A stretch of DNA of 64,000 nt. Origin: Hymenobacter glacieicola. Its GTDB lineage: Bacteria > Bacteroidota > Bacteroidia > Cytophagales > Hymenobacteraceae. The DNA lies in assembly GCF_014640315.1 (NCBI RefSeq), contig NZ_BMGS01000005.1:124001-188000 (forward strand). The letters are read 5' to 3'. The notes beneath the pieces are model-generated. The model had not been told where the DNA came from. It saw nothing but the letters and a program-made list of their open reading frames with translations, and ran no database searches. Shown in pieces: positions 17,598 to 25,382 of this stretch (the first letter of the stretch is position 1; each line of letters starts with the position of its first letter). Position numbers and translations under genes: made by a program.

Positions 17598-19220
17598 TTA
17601 ATGCGGCATGTGGCTGATTTTGGCCTCGTCGAGGTCTAGCTGGGCCTCCTGGTGCCGCAGCATTTCTTCCTCGAACACATCCTCGCGGCGCAGTTTAAAC
17701 AGCTCTTCCCGCTGCACGTGCAGCACATCCAGCAGCACCTGGTGGTAGCGCTGCAAGGCCCGGCGCTTCGTCTCGTCGTAGTCCAGGGCTTCCAATAGGG
17801 TGCCGGTGCGCTGGGCCTCGGCCTGCATGCGGTGCTGCAGGGCGCTGATAAGCTCATTGTTCTCGATGTCGGCGGCGTACTGCTGGGCCAGGTGAGCCAG
17901 GGCCACTCGGCGCAGGCGCAGCCGGATGCCGGCTTCCTGCTCTTCGGGCGGCATGCGCTCCTCCTGCTCTGCTACCCCCGTAAAGCGGATGAGAGCCGGC
18001 AGCGTGAGGCCCTGAAACACCAGCGTCACCAGAATAACCACGAAGGTGATGAACAGAATCAGGTTGCGCTGTGGAAAGGCCTGCCCGTTATCCAGCAGCA
18101 GCGGCACCGACAAGGCCGAGGCCAGGGACACTACCCCCCGCATGCCGGCCCACCCCAGAATAAGCGTGCCCTGCCAGCCCGGGCTGGTTTGCGTAGCGCG
18201 GACGCGGTGGCTGAGCCAGCGCGGAATAAAGGCCGCGGGGTACATCCACACCAGCCGAATCACAATCACCATGACGCTGATAGTCAGCCCGTAGGTAATG
18301 GCCTGCCGCAGCGAGTAGGAGCCCAGGCCCTCCACGGCCACGGGCAGCTCCAGGCCAATGAGAATAAACACCAGCCCGTTGAGGGCAAAACCCACGCTGG
18401 CCCACACGCTGGTGGCCTGCAGGCGGGTGTCGGCATCGAACACGCGGTGGGAAAGGTGGGAAAGCAGCAGCCCGCCGCTGACCACAGCCAGCACGCCCGA
18501 GAAGTGAAACTCCTCCGCCAGCAGGTACATCACGTAGGGCGCCAGAAACGTGAGCAGCGTGTTGATGCTGGGCGTAGTGGGCAGGTAGCGGTGAATCAGG
18601 TAGAAGCCGTAGGCCACGGCCAGCCCCACCACCAGCCCCATGCCGCTAACCAGCACAAAAGTAGCGGCGGCTTCGTGCCAGGAAAACGTACCCGACACCA
18701 CGGCGGCCAGGGCAAACCGGAACACAATCAGGCTGCTGGCGTCATTAATCAGGCTTTCTCCCTCCAGAATACTGGTTACGCGGCGCGGCACCTTAATGCC
18801 CTTGAGCACGGAGGTAGCCGCTACCGCGTCGGGGGGCGAGATGATGCCGCCCAGCAGGAACCCCAGCGGCAGGGTAAAACCCGGAATCATGGCCCTGGAC
18901 ACATAGGCCACGATGGTAGAAGTGAAAAACACCAGCCCGAACGCCAGCAACCCGATGGGGCGCTTCCACCGCCAGAAATCCTGCCAGGAAGTATCCCAGG
19001 CGGCCTGGTAGAGCAGGGGTGGCAGAAAAATCAGGAAAATCAGGTCCGGGTTGATGACGATGACCGGCAGGCCCGGCACGAAACTGAGCGCCAGCCCGGC
19101 CAGCACCAGAAAAATGGGGTAGGAGATGCGCAGCTTCTGGCCCAGCATCACGAGCAACAGCATGGCAAACAGCAACCCCAGAACCAGCAGAATATTTCCG
19201 TGTAGTGCGTTTTCGGGCAT
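17598..19220 (-). CDS. Na+/H+ antiporter, CPA1 (NhaP-type)
   Basis: A 540-residue inner-membrane transporter with about 12 hydrophobic helices in the first 400 residues and a cytoplasmic tail of about 130 charged residues. The CPA1 core is recognisable: the PDAVAATSVLKGIKVPRR region (conserved Asp and Ala in helix 5), ILEGESLINDASSLIVFRFA (the ND pair), and GMRGVVSLASALSVP near the end. It would exchange cytoplasmic sodium or another cation for protons and help control pH and salt. The tail (ending LDEAKISHMPH) is rich in Glu, Arg and Leu and may form coiled coil. A perfect 20-bp palindrome lies 41-60 bases upstream of the start and is a likely control site. Confidence 0.93.
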   Translation of the reverse strand: MPENALHGNILLVLGLLFAMLLLVMLGQKLRISYPIFLVLAGLALSFVPGLPVIVINPDLIFLIFLPPLLYQAAWDTSWQDFWRWKRPIGLLAFGLVFFTSTIVAYVSRAMIPGFTLPLGFLLGGIISPPDAVAATSVLKGIKVPRRVTSILEGESLINDASSLIVFRFALAAVVSGTFSWHEAAATFVLVSGMGLVVGLAVAYGFYLIHRYLPTTPSINTLLTFLAPYVMYLLAEEFHFSGVLAVVSGGLLLSHLSHRVFDADTRLQATSVWASVGFALNGLVFILIGLELPVAVEGLGSYSLRQAITYGLTISVMVIVIRLVWMYPAAFIPRWLSHRVRATQTSPGWQGTLILGWAGMRGVVSLASALSVPLLLDNGQAFPQRNLILFITFVVILVTLVFQGLTLPALIRFTGVAEQEERMPPEEQEAGIRLRLRRVALAHLAQQYAADIENNELISALQHRMQAEAQRTGTLLEALDYDETKRRALQRYHQVLLDVLHVQREELFKLRREDVFEEEMLRHQEAQLDLDEAKISHMPH

Positions 19221-19260
19221 GGGAGAGCAGGTAAGTGAACAGGATGCAACAGCAATATCA

Positions 19261-19280
19261 CATCCTTATATATAAGGATG
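19261..19280. promoter_or_regulatory. Perfect 20-bp palindrome upstream of antiporter
   Basis: CATCCTTATATATAAGGATG is an exact palindrome located 41-60 bp before the antiporter ATG. Symmetry, AT-rich centre and position suggest a dimeric repressor or activator site. Confidence 0.5.
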
Positions 19281-19400
19281 CGCACCACCGCAGTGCTACA
19301 CCCAAGAAACGACCCCGTAAGCCAACCTGCCCGCAACCAGGCCAGGCCAAGCCGAAGCCGCCCAGCTCGTAGCTGTGACAACGCTGTTGATACTTCTGCC

Positions 19401-19507
19401 GCTGTCATCCTGAGCGTGGAGCGTGCTGCGCATCAAGCAGCCACGAAGAATCTGGGTGTGCTAGGTGATAATCAACTCAGGTTTCTCACTTGGCTCGGAA
19501 TGACAAT
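19401..19507. repeat. Dispersed inverted-repeat element, copy 2
   Basis: The left arm starts GCTGTCATCCTGAGCG and the right arm ends GCTCGGAATGACA. TGTCAT (19403-19408) pairs with ATGACA (19500-19505) and pairing continues imperfectly inward. It is a degenerate member of the GTCATnCyGAGC family. Confidence 0.65.
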
Positions 19508-19563
19508 TACTTGCTAAGACCTGACGAGCCTATGAAAAGAACACGAGGTGTGATGTAGCACGC

Positions 19564-19591
19564 AAAAAGCCGCCCGGATTGGGGCGGCTTT
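19564..19591 (-). terminator. Terminator after small secreted protein gene
   Basis: A perfect 10-bp stem, AAAGCCGCCC (19566-19575) with GGGCGGCTTT (19582-19591), is followed by TTTTT on the minus strand. It lies 130 bp past the stop of the gene ending at 19722. Confidence 0.8.
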
Positions 19592-19721
19592 GCGACTTTC
19601 CGGACACGTCTAGGCTTATTAACGGGGTAGCGTCCTGCTAGAAGGTAAGCGTAACTATACAAGATAGTACCTGGCGCACCTGTGCAACAAGGAGCCCCAG
19701 CGCTACTGTTAGGCTGCAAAT

Positions 19722-20180
19722 TTACTGGCGATAGGCCTGGCCCGAACGAATAATCTGGCCGGCGTTTTTGCCGTTACGCTTGATGCGGGTGCCTTCGGCC
19801 AGTTCCAGGCCCACTACCGGAGCATCGCAGGTAGTCAGCGGGAAGTCACGGTCGACGTAGCCGGCCGCAGCAACGTGCAGCACCTGGCCCCGATAGACCG
19901 GCTCCTTAATCACAAATTTTCCTTCCGAGTTTGTAATCTGCGGAATGCGGCTGCCTACCAACTGCACGGTAGCGCCAATCAGGGGTTTCCCATCGTCGTT
20001 AAGCACTTGGCCGGTAAATTGGGTGCATTCAAGCCGGGCGGCCGGAGCGGCTGCGGGAGTCGTCGCCAGCGCAAGGCGTTCCGTAGCAGAGTGCACGGTG
20101 GAGCCAGAGCTTTGGGCCGCCGCAGTAAAGGAGAATGTCAGCAGGGTAGCAAAAGAACTCAGGAGTAAGGTAGAACGCAT
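19722..20180 (-). CDS. Secreted carboxypeptidase-regulatory-like domain protein
   Basis: A 152-residue exported protein with a cleavable signal peptide (MRSTLLLSSFATLLTFSFTA, then AQSSG). The core FTGQVLNDDGKPLIGATVQL, followed by NSEGKFVIKEPVY and VAAAGYVDRDFPL, is a single carboxypeptidase-D regulatory-like beta-sandwich. In Bacteroidota such domains usually start TonB-dependent receptors, but here the protein ends shortly after the domain, so it is a stand-alone version. A basic tail follows (KRNGKNAGQIIRSGQAYRQ). It is probably periplasmic or surface-located. No neighbour suggests a partner, and a terminator lies downstream. Confidence 0.75.
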   Translation of the reverse strand: MRSTLLLSSFATLLTFSFTAAAQSSGSTVHSATERLALATTPAAAPAARLECTQFTGQVLNDDGKPLIGATVQLVGSRIPQITNSEGKFVIKEPVYRGQVLHVAAAGYVDRDFPLTTCDAPVVGLELAEGTRIKRNGKNAGQIIRSGQAYRQ

Positions 20181-20490
20181 AAGCGGTGGGTATGGGTAGT
20201 GACACGTGATAGAACGCGTGGTGTTAAACGAGGAAAGTTGAATATAGTTAAAAAAAAATAGAATTAATGCAATGTTAGGCCAAATGCGAAAACAACCTTT
20301 TTAAGCGGTATAATTTCTAGAATCAGAACAGCCCAAGGGCTGCAGAGCGGCATCTGCCTAGTAATTAGAATTATATCGTTTCGGTAGAACCCTGCCGCAG
20401 CGTGGAAGCATGTAGGTAACGCTGCGTTGGGCACGGCAAAGCAGAGCAGACGTCATGCTTTGCGCTCTACGCCTGTTAGGCAGTTCTCGC

Positions 20491-20535
20491 AAACCGCCCC
20501 ACGCATTGCATTGAAAGCAATGCGTGGGGCGGTTT
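20491..20535. terminator. Perfect 19-bp hairpin
   Basis: AAACCGCCCCACGCATTGC (20491-20509) is the exact reverse complement of 20517-20535, with the 7-base loop ATTGAAA. It ends in TTT on the right and begins AAA on the left. It may be a bidirectional terminator or an RNA structure, and no gene immediately before it is known. Confidence 0.5.
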
Positions 20536-20700
20536 CAGGCAGGGCAACAGGTGAGTTTTTCTCTCATTCACTCTTTATAGACCCTAAACAGCATGTGTTG
20601 CCAAGGCAGCCGGTTTCGCTTTCACCGTGTAGATCAATACGTTGGCTGGGGAGCAGGCTTCGTTGGTCCAATAACCCAGCGCGGGCCCTGGGCGCAGCCA

Positions 20701-20708
20701 TACCTTTG
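20701..20708 (+). promoter_or_regulatory. Promoter -7 element of candidate small RNA
   Basis: TACCTTTG is a perfect TAnnTTTG and the wider TACCTTTGAC is identical to the SRP RNA promoter at 11065. Transcription would begin near 20715. Confidence 0.5.
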
Positions 20709-20714
20709 ACTTAC

Positions 20715-20860
20715 TAAGTATTCAGCGCGCGTAGGGTTTATGGAAAGGAAGGCTCGTACCGCGTAGTGTTGACCACCGGCAAAAGGAGTAGGGTGGATGA
20801 ATGATATTTGCCGGCCAATGCGACGGAAAAGGCCGCTGCCCCAGGCAGCGGCCTTTTTTT
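20715..20860 (+). ncRNA. Candidate small structured RNA (about 145 nt)
   Basis: The unit has a promoter element at 20701-20708 and a textbook terminator at 20827-20860. Between them, CCGGCAAA (20776-20783) pairs exactly with TTTGCCGG (20807-20814) around a purine-rich loop. There is no open frame of convincing composition. I cannot assign it to a known family; 6S RNA or a regulatory RNA are possibilities. The next gene downstream (21174) has its own control region. Confidence 0.45.
20827..20860 (+). terminator. Strong rho-independent terminator
   Basis: A perfect 14-bp stem, AAAAGGCCGCTGCC (20827-20840) with GGCAGCGGCCTTTT (20844-20857), has a 3-base loop and ends in a run of seven T. No protein gene lies upstream on this strand, so it implies a non-coding transcript. 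Confidence 0.85.
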
Positions 20861-21064
20861 GTGCCTACCTCAGTCAAGTTGGCTAAACAATGCAGCCGCC
20901 TAAAAGGCCGTTTTCAATACAAAAAACTCGCCCTACCGACTAGCCACAACAATCAATATGATGCTGTTCACACATTCTGGCATGCGAATGAGCAGCACAG
21001 TGGGCGTAGCTCAAATGAGCCACAATGCAACTTGAAAGAGGCTGAATTTGATTTGTTTGTAGCC

Positions 21065-21146
21065 TTGTGTCAGTATGTTCAATAATTAATAAAAACGACA
21101 CAAATTGATGTGTCAATTATATTAATTATTCGCTAAGTTGACACAA
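21065..21146. promoter_or_regulatory. Nested 82-bp palindrome upstream of XRE regulator
   Basis: Four half-sites are placed symmetrically around 21105.5: TTGTGTCA (21065-21072), GACACA (21097-21102), TGTGTC (21109-21114) and TGACACAA (21139-21146). AATAATTAAT (21081-21090) also mirrors ATTAATTATT (21121-21130). This is a strong candidate operator for the adjacent helix-turn-helix gene. Confidence 0.6.
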
Positions 21147-21173
21147 AAAAGATTTGCTCTCGTTAGCTAGAAT

Positions 21174-21728
21174 ATGTCTGCTGATTTTACTTCCCACACC
21201 CTACAAACACTGCGGGCCCGTTATGGCCTGTCGCAGGCGCAATTAGCGGAATATCTTTCGGTTTCCCGTGCCCAAGTTTCCATGGCCGAACAAAGCCGCC
21301 GGGTGCTACCTCCCGCCACGTGGGCCAAACTACTGCCTCTTATGGCCGTGCTCGAGACCCCCACTACCACCTCTGAGGCTGCCACGGCCCTTGACGCGCC
21401 TAGTCGCGCGGCCCTGCAAGGCCGCCTGCGCGACTGTACCCACGAGGCAACCCGGCTGCGGCAGGAGTTAGTACAGCTGCGCGCCCGGGCGATTCGGCAC
21501 CAAGCAGTGCTGCGGGAGCTCCTACCGCTGCTACGTCCATTGGCGGAGGCCAGCGACGCGCCAAAAGACTTGGCTTGGCTGGCCCTGCGGGAAGAAGAAT
21601 CGTTGCAGGAAGTTGAGCGGAGCGGGCCGGCCGCGCAGGCCCTGCTGGAGCTGCGCATCGATGCCCTGGAATATGAGGCTGGTCAAGCTGCCCTGCGCCT
21701 GGCCCGTTCGATAGACTTACTCAGTTAA
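21174..21728 (+). CDS. XRE-family helix-turn-helix regulator with coiled coil
   Basis: A 184-residue DNA-binding protein. The N-terminal 60 residues form an XRE/Cro-type helix-turn-helix (LQTLRARYGLSQAQLAEYLSVSRAQVSMAEQSRR). The remainder is helical and rich in Leu, Arg, Glu and Ala, with heptad-like spacing (LRDCTHEATRLRQELVQLRARA), suggesting a dimerising coiled coil. No ligand or enzymatic domain was seen. Its promoter region carries a nested palindrome of TGTGTC half-sites 28 bp upstream of the start, consistent with autoregulation. It faces away from the candidate small RNA. Targets are unknown. Confidence 0.85.
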   Translation: MSADFTSHTLQTLRARYGLSQAQLAEYLSVSRAQVSMAEQSRRVLPPATWAKLLPLMAVLETPTTTSEAATALDAPSRAALQGRLRDCTHEATRLRQELVQLRARAIRHQAVLRELLPLLRPLAEASDAPKDLAWLALREEESLQEVERSGPAAQALLELRIDALEYEAGQAALRLARSIDLLS

Positions 21729-22044
21729 GCGAGTTTATTGCTGATAATAAGGATGTTGTGCGTGGCTGAATAGCTTAGTTACCCGCTTTTGCCTTGCCAG
21801 TGTCATTCTTGAGTTAGGTTACTACTAGATGCCGAGCTACCAACTTGTCCCACACCGCACTGCATGCGGGCATCTTCGGGTGCGGTAGTTAATAGATGCG
21901 GGCTACCCCTGCGCGTTAAATTGCGGCGTGCCCCGGCTACAGCAGTTCGAGGTGCTCAACCCCAGGCTGTCCTGGCGCATGGCTGAGCGGTTGCAAACCG
22001 CCGGCTCATGCTCTATCTTGCCTGCGTCCTACTGCTTCTGTCTT
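21729..22044. other. Gap of 316 bp with no feature of weight
   Basis: A weak hairpin (CGCAC and GTGCG near 21856-21883) and a fragment, TGTCATTCTTGAG, resembling one arm of the dispersed repeat are visible. An in-frame extension of the next gene starts at 21928 but lacks family-like sequence. TATCTTGC near 22014 is one base off the promoter consensus. Confidence 0.5.
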
Positions 22045-22470
22045 ATGTTGTCTCCGGCTATTTCCGACTACCTGCAGGTGACGCATCGTGCTGATCTGGA
22101 CGTGCTTATTGTGCGCTGGCTCCGGCAGCCAACCTCCCAGGAACTGCACGAAGGATACCGCGCTGCGCTGGCCTTAGCCCAGGAGCCGGGCTGCCGCTAC
22201 TGGTTGGTGGATGGGCGTCGCCGGGCCAATGCCAACCAACAGGGCGTGGCTTGGATGATGGAAACATTTCTGCCCCTGGTAACGGCCCGTCTGGGAGGTC
22301 AGGTGTTTATGGCCTATCTGTTCGTGCCCAGCCATTTAGCAGAGTTGGAAGCCGATGCTTCCGTGCCGCCTCTCACATACTTCGACAACCTGCCCTACCA
22401 TATCCGCCGCTTTGCGGATGAGCAGCCCGCCATGGCGTGGCTGGTTGCCTGTCGGGCTACGTACTGCTAG
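22045..22470 (+). CDS. Hypothetical protein, STAS/SpoIIAA-like fold suspected
   Basis: A 141-residue protein. The ATG at 22045 is preferred over an upstream start at 21928 because the extra 39 residues look random. The order strand (LDVLIVRWLRQPT), helix (ELHEGYRAALALAQEPG), strand (CRYWLVDGRR), helix and strand (QVFMAYLFVPS) resembles small alpha/beta STAS or SpoIIAA-like proteins seen often in Hymenobacter-type genomes. No signal peptide or catalytic motif is visible. The next gene (22622) has the same size and layout and may be a distant paralogue. The function is unknown. Confidence 0.6.
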   Translation: MLSPAISDYLQVTHRADLDVLIVRWLRQPTSQELHEGYRAALALAQEPGCRYWLVDGRRRANANQQGVAWMMETFLPLVTARLGGQVFMAYLFVPSHLAELEADASVPPLTYFDNLPYHIRRFADEQPAMAWLVACRATYC

Positions 22471-22621
22471 ATGAGGTCTGGGCGCCGGGCCCAAACCAGC
22501 GGGAGCATCGGTCGGCATTTACCTGAAAAATAGCTCCTCGTAGCTAGCTGCTGCACATCGCATGATCTTGTGGTAGATTGCACTACCCGTTCTGTTGTTT
22601 CCCGCTTGCCTCTCCCGCTGC

Positions 22622-23038
22622 ATGCAGATTGATTCCATTGTTGATACTCCCGGCCTAGCCATCGGGGCTGACCTAGACAATCAGTGGCTGTACGTTGACT
22701 GGCGCGGGCAACATGATCAGGAATCGTCGCAGGCAGCGTGTATGCTCATGCTGGAGGCCTTGCGAAGCCGGCCCTACCATAAAATTCTGAACGATAACTC
22801 CAGCATCACCCGCACTACCGTACAACTCAGCTCGTGGGGCGCCTGGTGGCTGGAAGAAATGATGCGGGCGGGCCTGCACTACATTGCCTGGGTGTTTCCC
22901 CGCGACTTTGCCGCCCGCCAAGCCTCCGAGGCCATATTGCAGGTTATCGAGCGGCCGGTAGTGGGCACCTTTGATGATGTAGCCTCCGCTTACCTGTGGC
23001 TGCAGCAGCAGCACGTGCGCCTACCTCGGCGGCGTTAG
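22622..23038 (+). CDS. Hypothetical protein, second STAS-like candidate
   Basis: A 138-residue protein beginning at ATG 22622; a TTG 27 bp upstream is also open but adds no family-like residues. It has the order strand (NQWLYVDWRGQHD), helix (AACMLMLEALRSR), strand (YHKILNDNSS), helix (WWLEEMMRAGL), strand (HYIAWVFPRD) and helix, close to the layout of the protein encoded at 22045. The Asn-Asp-Asn-Ser phrase sits where STAS proteins carry a conserved turn, but the phosphorylatable Ser/Thr motif is not certain. It is followed by the convergent gluconolactonase-like gene. The function is unknown. Confidence 0.6.
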   Translation: MQIDSIVDTPGLAIGADLDNQWLYVDWRGQHDQESSQAACMLMLEALRSRPYHKILNDNSSITRTTVQLSSWGAWWLEEMMRAGLHYIAWVFPRDFAARQASEAILQVIERPVVGTFDDVASAYLWLQQQHVRLPRRR

Positions 23039-23081
23039 GCACTGCCAGCTGCTGAATCCGTAACGGCTTTAGCTTGCTGGG

Positions 23082-24023
23082 TTACTGCACACCTTGCACA
23101 CGCATCGCCAAGGTGTACACCGCCTCAGAAGCCGTAATGAAGAGGGTGCGGCGGTCCTGGCCGCCGAAGCACACGTTGCCGGTCCATTCGGCCGGAATGG
23201 CAATGTGCGTGAGTTGCTGCCCCGCCGGGCTATACACCGTTACACCCTTGCCCGTCAGGTAGATATTGCCCTGCTTGTCAATGGTCATGCCATCGGAGCC
23301 CTGCTCCACGAACAGCTGGCGGTTGGACAGCTTCCCTTCGGGTCCAATCTGGTAGCGGTAGGTTTTGTTGGCGTCAATATCTGCCACGTAGAGCTGTTTG
23401 CCGTCGGGCGTACCAATGATGCCATTAGGTTTCTGCAGCTGATCATCTACAACCACGGGCTGGCGCTGGCCTTTGGCCAAATAATACACCTTCTGCCCGC
23501 CCAGGCCGGCATCGGGGGCAGTGCGGGTCCAGTAAGTGCGCTGGTAATAGGGGTCGGTGAAGTAGATGCCCTCGGTTTTGGGGCTGATCCACAAGTCGTT
23601 CGGACCGTTGAGGCGGTGACCCTGCACATCTTGCAGCAGCACCGTGGCCTGGCCCTGCGCATTGATAGACCAGAGTTGGTTGTCCTCGTCGGCGCAGGCC
23701 AGCAGGTTGCCCTGCTGGTCGAAATAAAGGCCATTGGCCCGCCCCGCCTGCTCCAGAAAAACCGACAGCTTCCCATCGGTGCTGTACTTCCAGATTTTAT
23801 TGTTGGGCTGGTCCGTGAAAAATACGTTGCCGGCTTTATCCACGGCGGGGCCCTCCGTAAACTTGAACTGTTTGGCTACCAGTTGGGGGGTAGCCTGCGG
23901 GGCAATAAGGGCGCTGGCTGGGTTAGTTTGGCGCGGGCCCGCCATCAGCCGAGGCAGAAAATAGGCGCTACCCACAGCTACCAGGGTCAAGCCAGCCAGG
24001 AAAACTACGGAACGATTTTTCAT
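23082..24023 (-). CDS. SMP-30/gluconolactonase-family beta-propeller protein
   Basis: A 313-residue exported protein. The N-terminus has a signal or anchor (VVFLAGLTLVAVGSAYFLP), so it probably acts in the periplasm. The propeller blades show the family phrases FTEGPAVDKAGNVFFTD, NGLYFDQQGNLLACAD, LNGPNDLWIS (the metal-binding Asn-Asp region), QKPNGIIGTPDGKQLYVAD and DGMTIDKQGNIYLT. Members hydrolyse sugar lactones using a divalent metal held by Glu, Asn and Asp, and the Glu of FTEGP, the Asn of GPNDL and the Asp of YVAD fit. The substrate is not known. It is convergent with the gene ending at 23038. Confidence 0.88.
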   Translation of the reverse strand: MKNRSVVFLAGLTLVAVGSAYFLPRLMAGPRQTNPASALIAPQATPQLVAKQFKFTEGPAVDKAGNVFFTDQPNNKIWKYSTDGKLSVFLEQAGRANGLYFDQQGNLLACADEDNQLWSINAQGQATVLLQDVQGHRLNGPNDLWISPKTEGIYFTDPYYQRTYWTRTAPDAGLGGQKVYYLAKGQRQPVVVDDQLQKPNGIIGTPDGKQLYVADIDANKTYRYQIGPEGKLSNRQLFVEQGSDGMTIDKQGNIYLTGKGVTVYSPAGQQLTHIAIPAEWTGNVCFGGQDRRTLFITASEAVYTLAMRVQGVQ

Positions 24024-24234
24024 CTCAGGAAAGACAACAAAAGTGAGCCAGGAAGCAAATCACGTTACCCAGATACGCTACTATAGTACTCCTGGCCGCC
24101 GAGAAAGATGCGGTAGTAGCCCCAGAAGCTAGCTCAGCCACAGCCCTGGGCCCCGGCCGCCCGTACTACCAGAGCGTGCCGCGCCATAACGGGCCCCGCC
24201 CCGGACCGCGCCCATGTTCTAAGCTGCTGATCCT

Positions 24235-25185
24235 GTGCCGACTTCTTCTACTGCCTCCGTCACCCCCGAAGTGCCTTCCTCTAAGCTTGCTATAATGGCG
24301 GCTTTGGGGGCCAATCTGGCCATTGCCATAATCAAGTTCGTGGCGGCTTCGTTTACCGGTAGCTCGGCTATGGTAGCGGAAGGCATTCACTCCCTGGTTG
24401 ATACGGCCAATGAATGGCTCTTGCTGCTGGGCTTGCACAAAAGTCAGCGTCCAGCCTCAGATAAGCGGCCGTTTGGCTACGGCCGGGAGCTGTATTTCTG
24501 GTCGTTTATTGTCTCGATCTGCATTTTTGCCATTGGCGGTGGTATCTCTATTTACGAGGGTATTGAGCACTTGCGCCACCCGGCCCCGCTCGGCGAGCCT
24601 ACTTGGAACTACGTGGTCCTGGGCGTAGCCTTTCTCTTCGACGGGGCATCGTTTCTGCTGGCTCGGCGCACGTTCAACGCCCAGCGCGGGCGCCAACCCT
24701 TCTGGCCGGCCTTTCGCGGCAGCAAGGATCCTTCCATCTTCGTAGTGCTGTTCGAGGACGCGGCCGACCTGCTGGGGCTGTTCGTGGCTTTTCTGGGGGT
24801 GTTTCTCAGTCATCAGTTCCAAAACCCTGCCCTCGATGGGGTAGCCTCCCTGCTAATCGGGGTAATTCTGGTGGTAGTGGCCGGCCTGCTGCTGCGCGAG
24901 AATAAAAGTCTGCTGCTGGGGGAGCCCGCCGAGTCGGCCCTGCTGCTCCAGATAACAACCCTGGTGGAGGCTGACCCCGCCGTTGTAGGTACCGCAGCCC
25001 CTCTGTCGTCCTACCTAAGTCCGCACGATATGCTGCTGGTAGTGCCAGTTGAATTTCAGCCTCACCTGTTGGCCACTCAAGTCAGCGAAGCTATCCAGCG
25101 GCTGCAAACCACCATCCAGCAGCAGCACACCGACGTTCGCCACCTTTTCATTCAGCCCGTTACGCGGCCACATACTCAGGCTTAG
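24235..25185 (+). CDS. Cation diffusion facilitator (CDF) transporter
   Basis: A 316-residue inner-membrane protein with about six helices, then a cytoplasmic tail. The gene has a GTG start at 24235; an ATG at 24295 is the alternative. The CDF sites are visible: VAEGIHSLVDTANEWLLLLG in helix 2 (H-x3-D) and VLFEDAADLLGLFVA in helix 5 (conserved D-x3-D). The C-terminal region has only a remnant of the metal-binding domain. It would export divalent metals such as zinc, iron or manganese using the proton gradient. The exact metal is not readable because one site differs from classical FieF. It stands alone without a metal regulator. Confidence 0.88.
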   Translation: MPTSSTASVTPEVPSSKLAIMAALGANLAIAIIKFVAASFTGSSAMVAEGIHSLVDTANEWLLLLGLHKSQRPASDKRPFGYGRELYFWSFIVSICIFAIGGGISIYEGIEHLRHPAPLGEPTWNYVVLGVAFLFDGASFLLARRTFNAQRGRQPFWPAFRGSKDPSIFVVLFEDAADLLGLFVAFLGVFLSHQFQNPALDGVASLLIGVILVVVAGLLLRENKSLLLGEPAESALLLQITTLVEADPAVVGTAAPLSSYLSPHDMLLVVPVEFQPHLLATQVSEAIQRLQTTIQQQHTDVRHLFIQPVTRPHTQA

Positions 25186-25382
25186 GTTTCCTCAGCACCC
25201 CATAAGGCTGCCTGTTAACTTCCTAAGGCAAGAACTGTTGGCTACGAGGAACCGGAACCTAGGGCGCAGGCCCGGCAGTGGTAGACCCATCAGGTTCCGT
25301 GCCGGGAGCCAACCAGAATGGTAGCCGCCGATAACGCCCTGTTCCCGCCTACGTATGTGCAATTAAATATTCCCACAAAGCT

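Larger units (their letters stand above)
19221..19721. other. Gene-free stretch with repeat and terminator
   Basis: The 500 bp between the antiporter and the small secreted protein holds the palindrome at 19261, one dispersed inverted-repeat element (19401-19507), and a terminator (19564-19591). No believable coding frame is present. Confidence 0.6.
20181..21173. other. About 1 kb without a supported protein gene
   Basis: This gap holds an AT-rich patch (20225-20320), a perfect 19-bp hairpin (20491-20535), a candidate small RNA with promoter and terminator (20701-20860), and the nested palindrome in front of the XRE gene (21065-21146). Two open frames of 94 and 96 codons are present, but one crosses the terminator and neither resembles a protein. 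Confidence 0.6.

Noticed and set aside
17832-19205. A 457-codon plus-strand open frame, Gln/His-rich
   Set aside because: It is antisense to the CPA1 antiporter, which has clear membrane helices and family motifs.
20801-21085. A 94-codon plus-strand frame
   Set aside because: It runs straight through a strong terminator with seven T and has no protein-like pattern.
23094-24086. A 330-codon plus-strand frame
   Set aside because: It is antisense to the gluconolactonase-like gene, which has all propeller motifs and a signal peptide.
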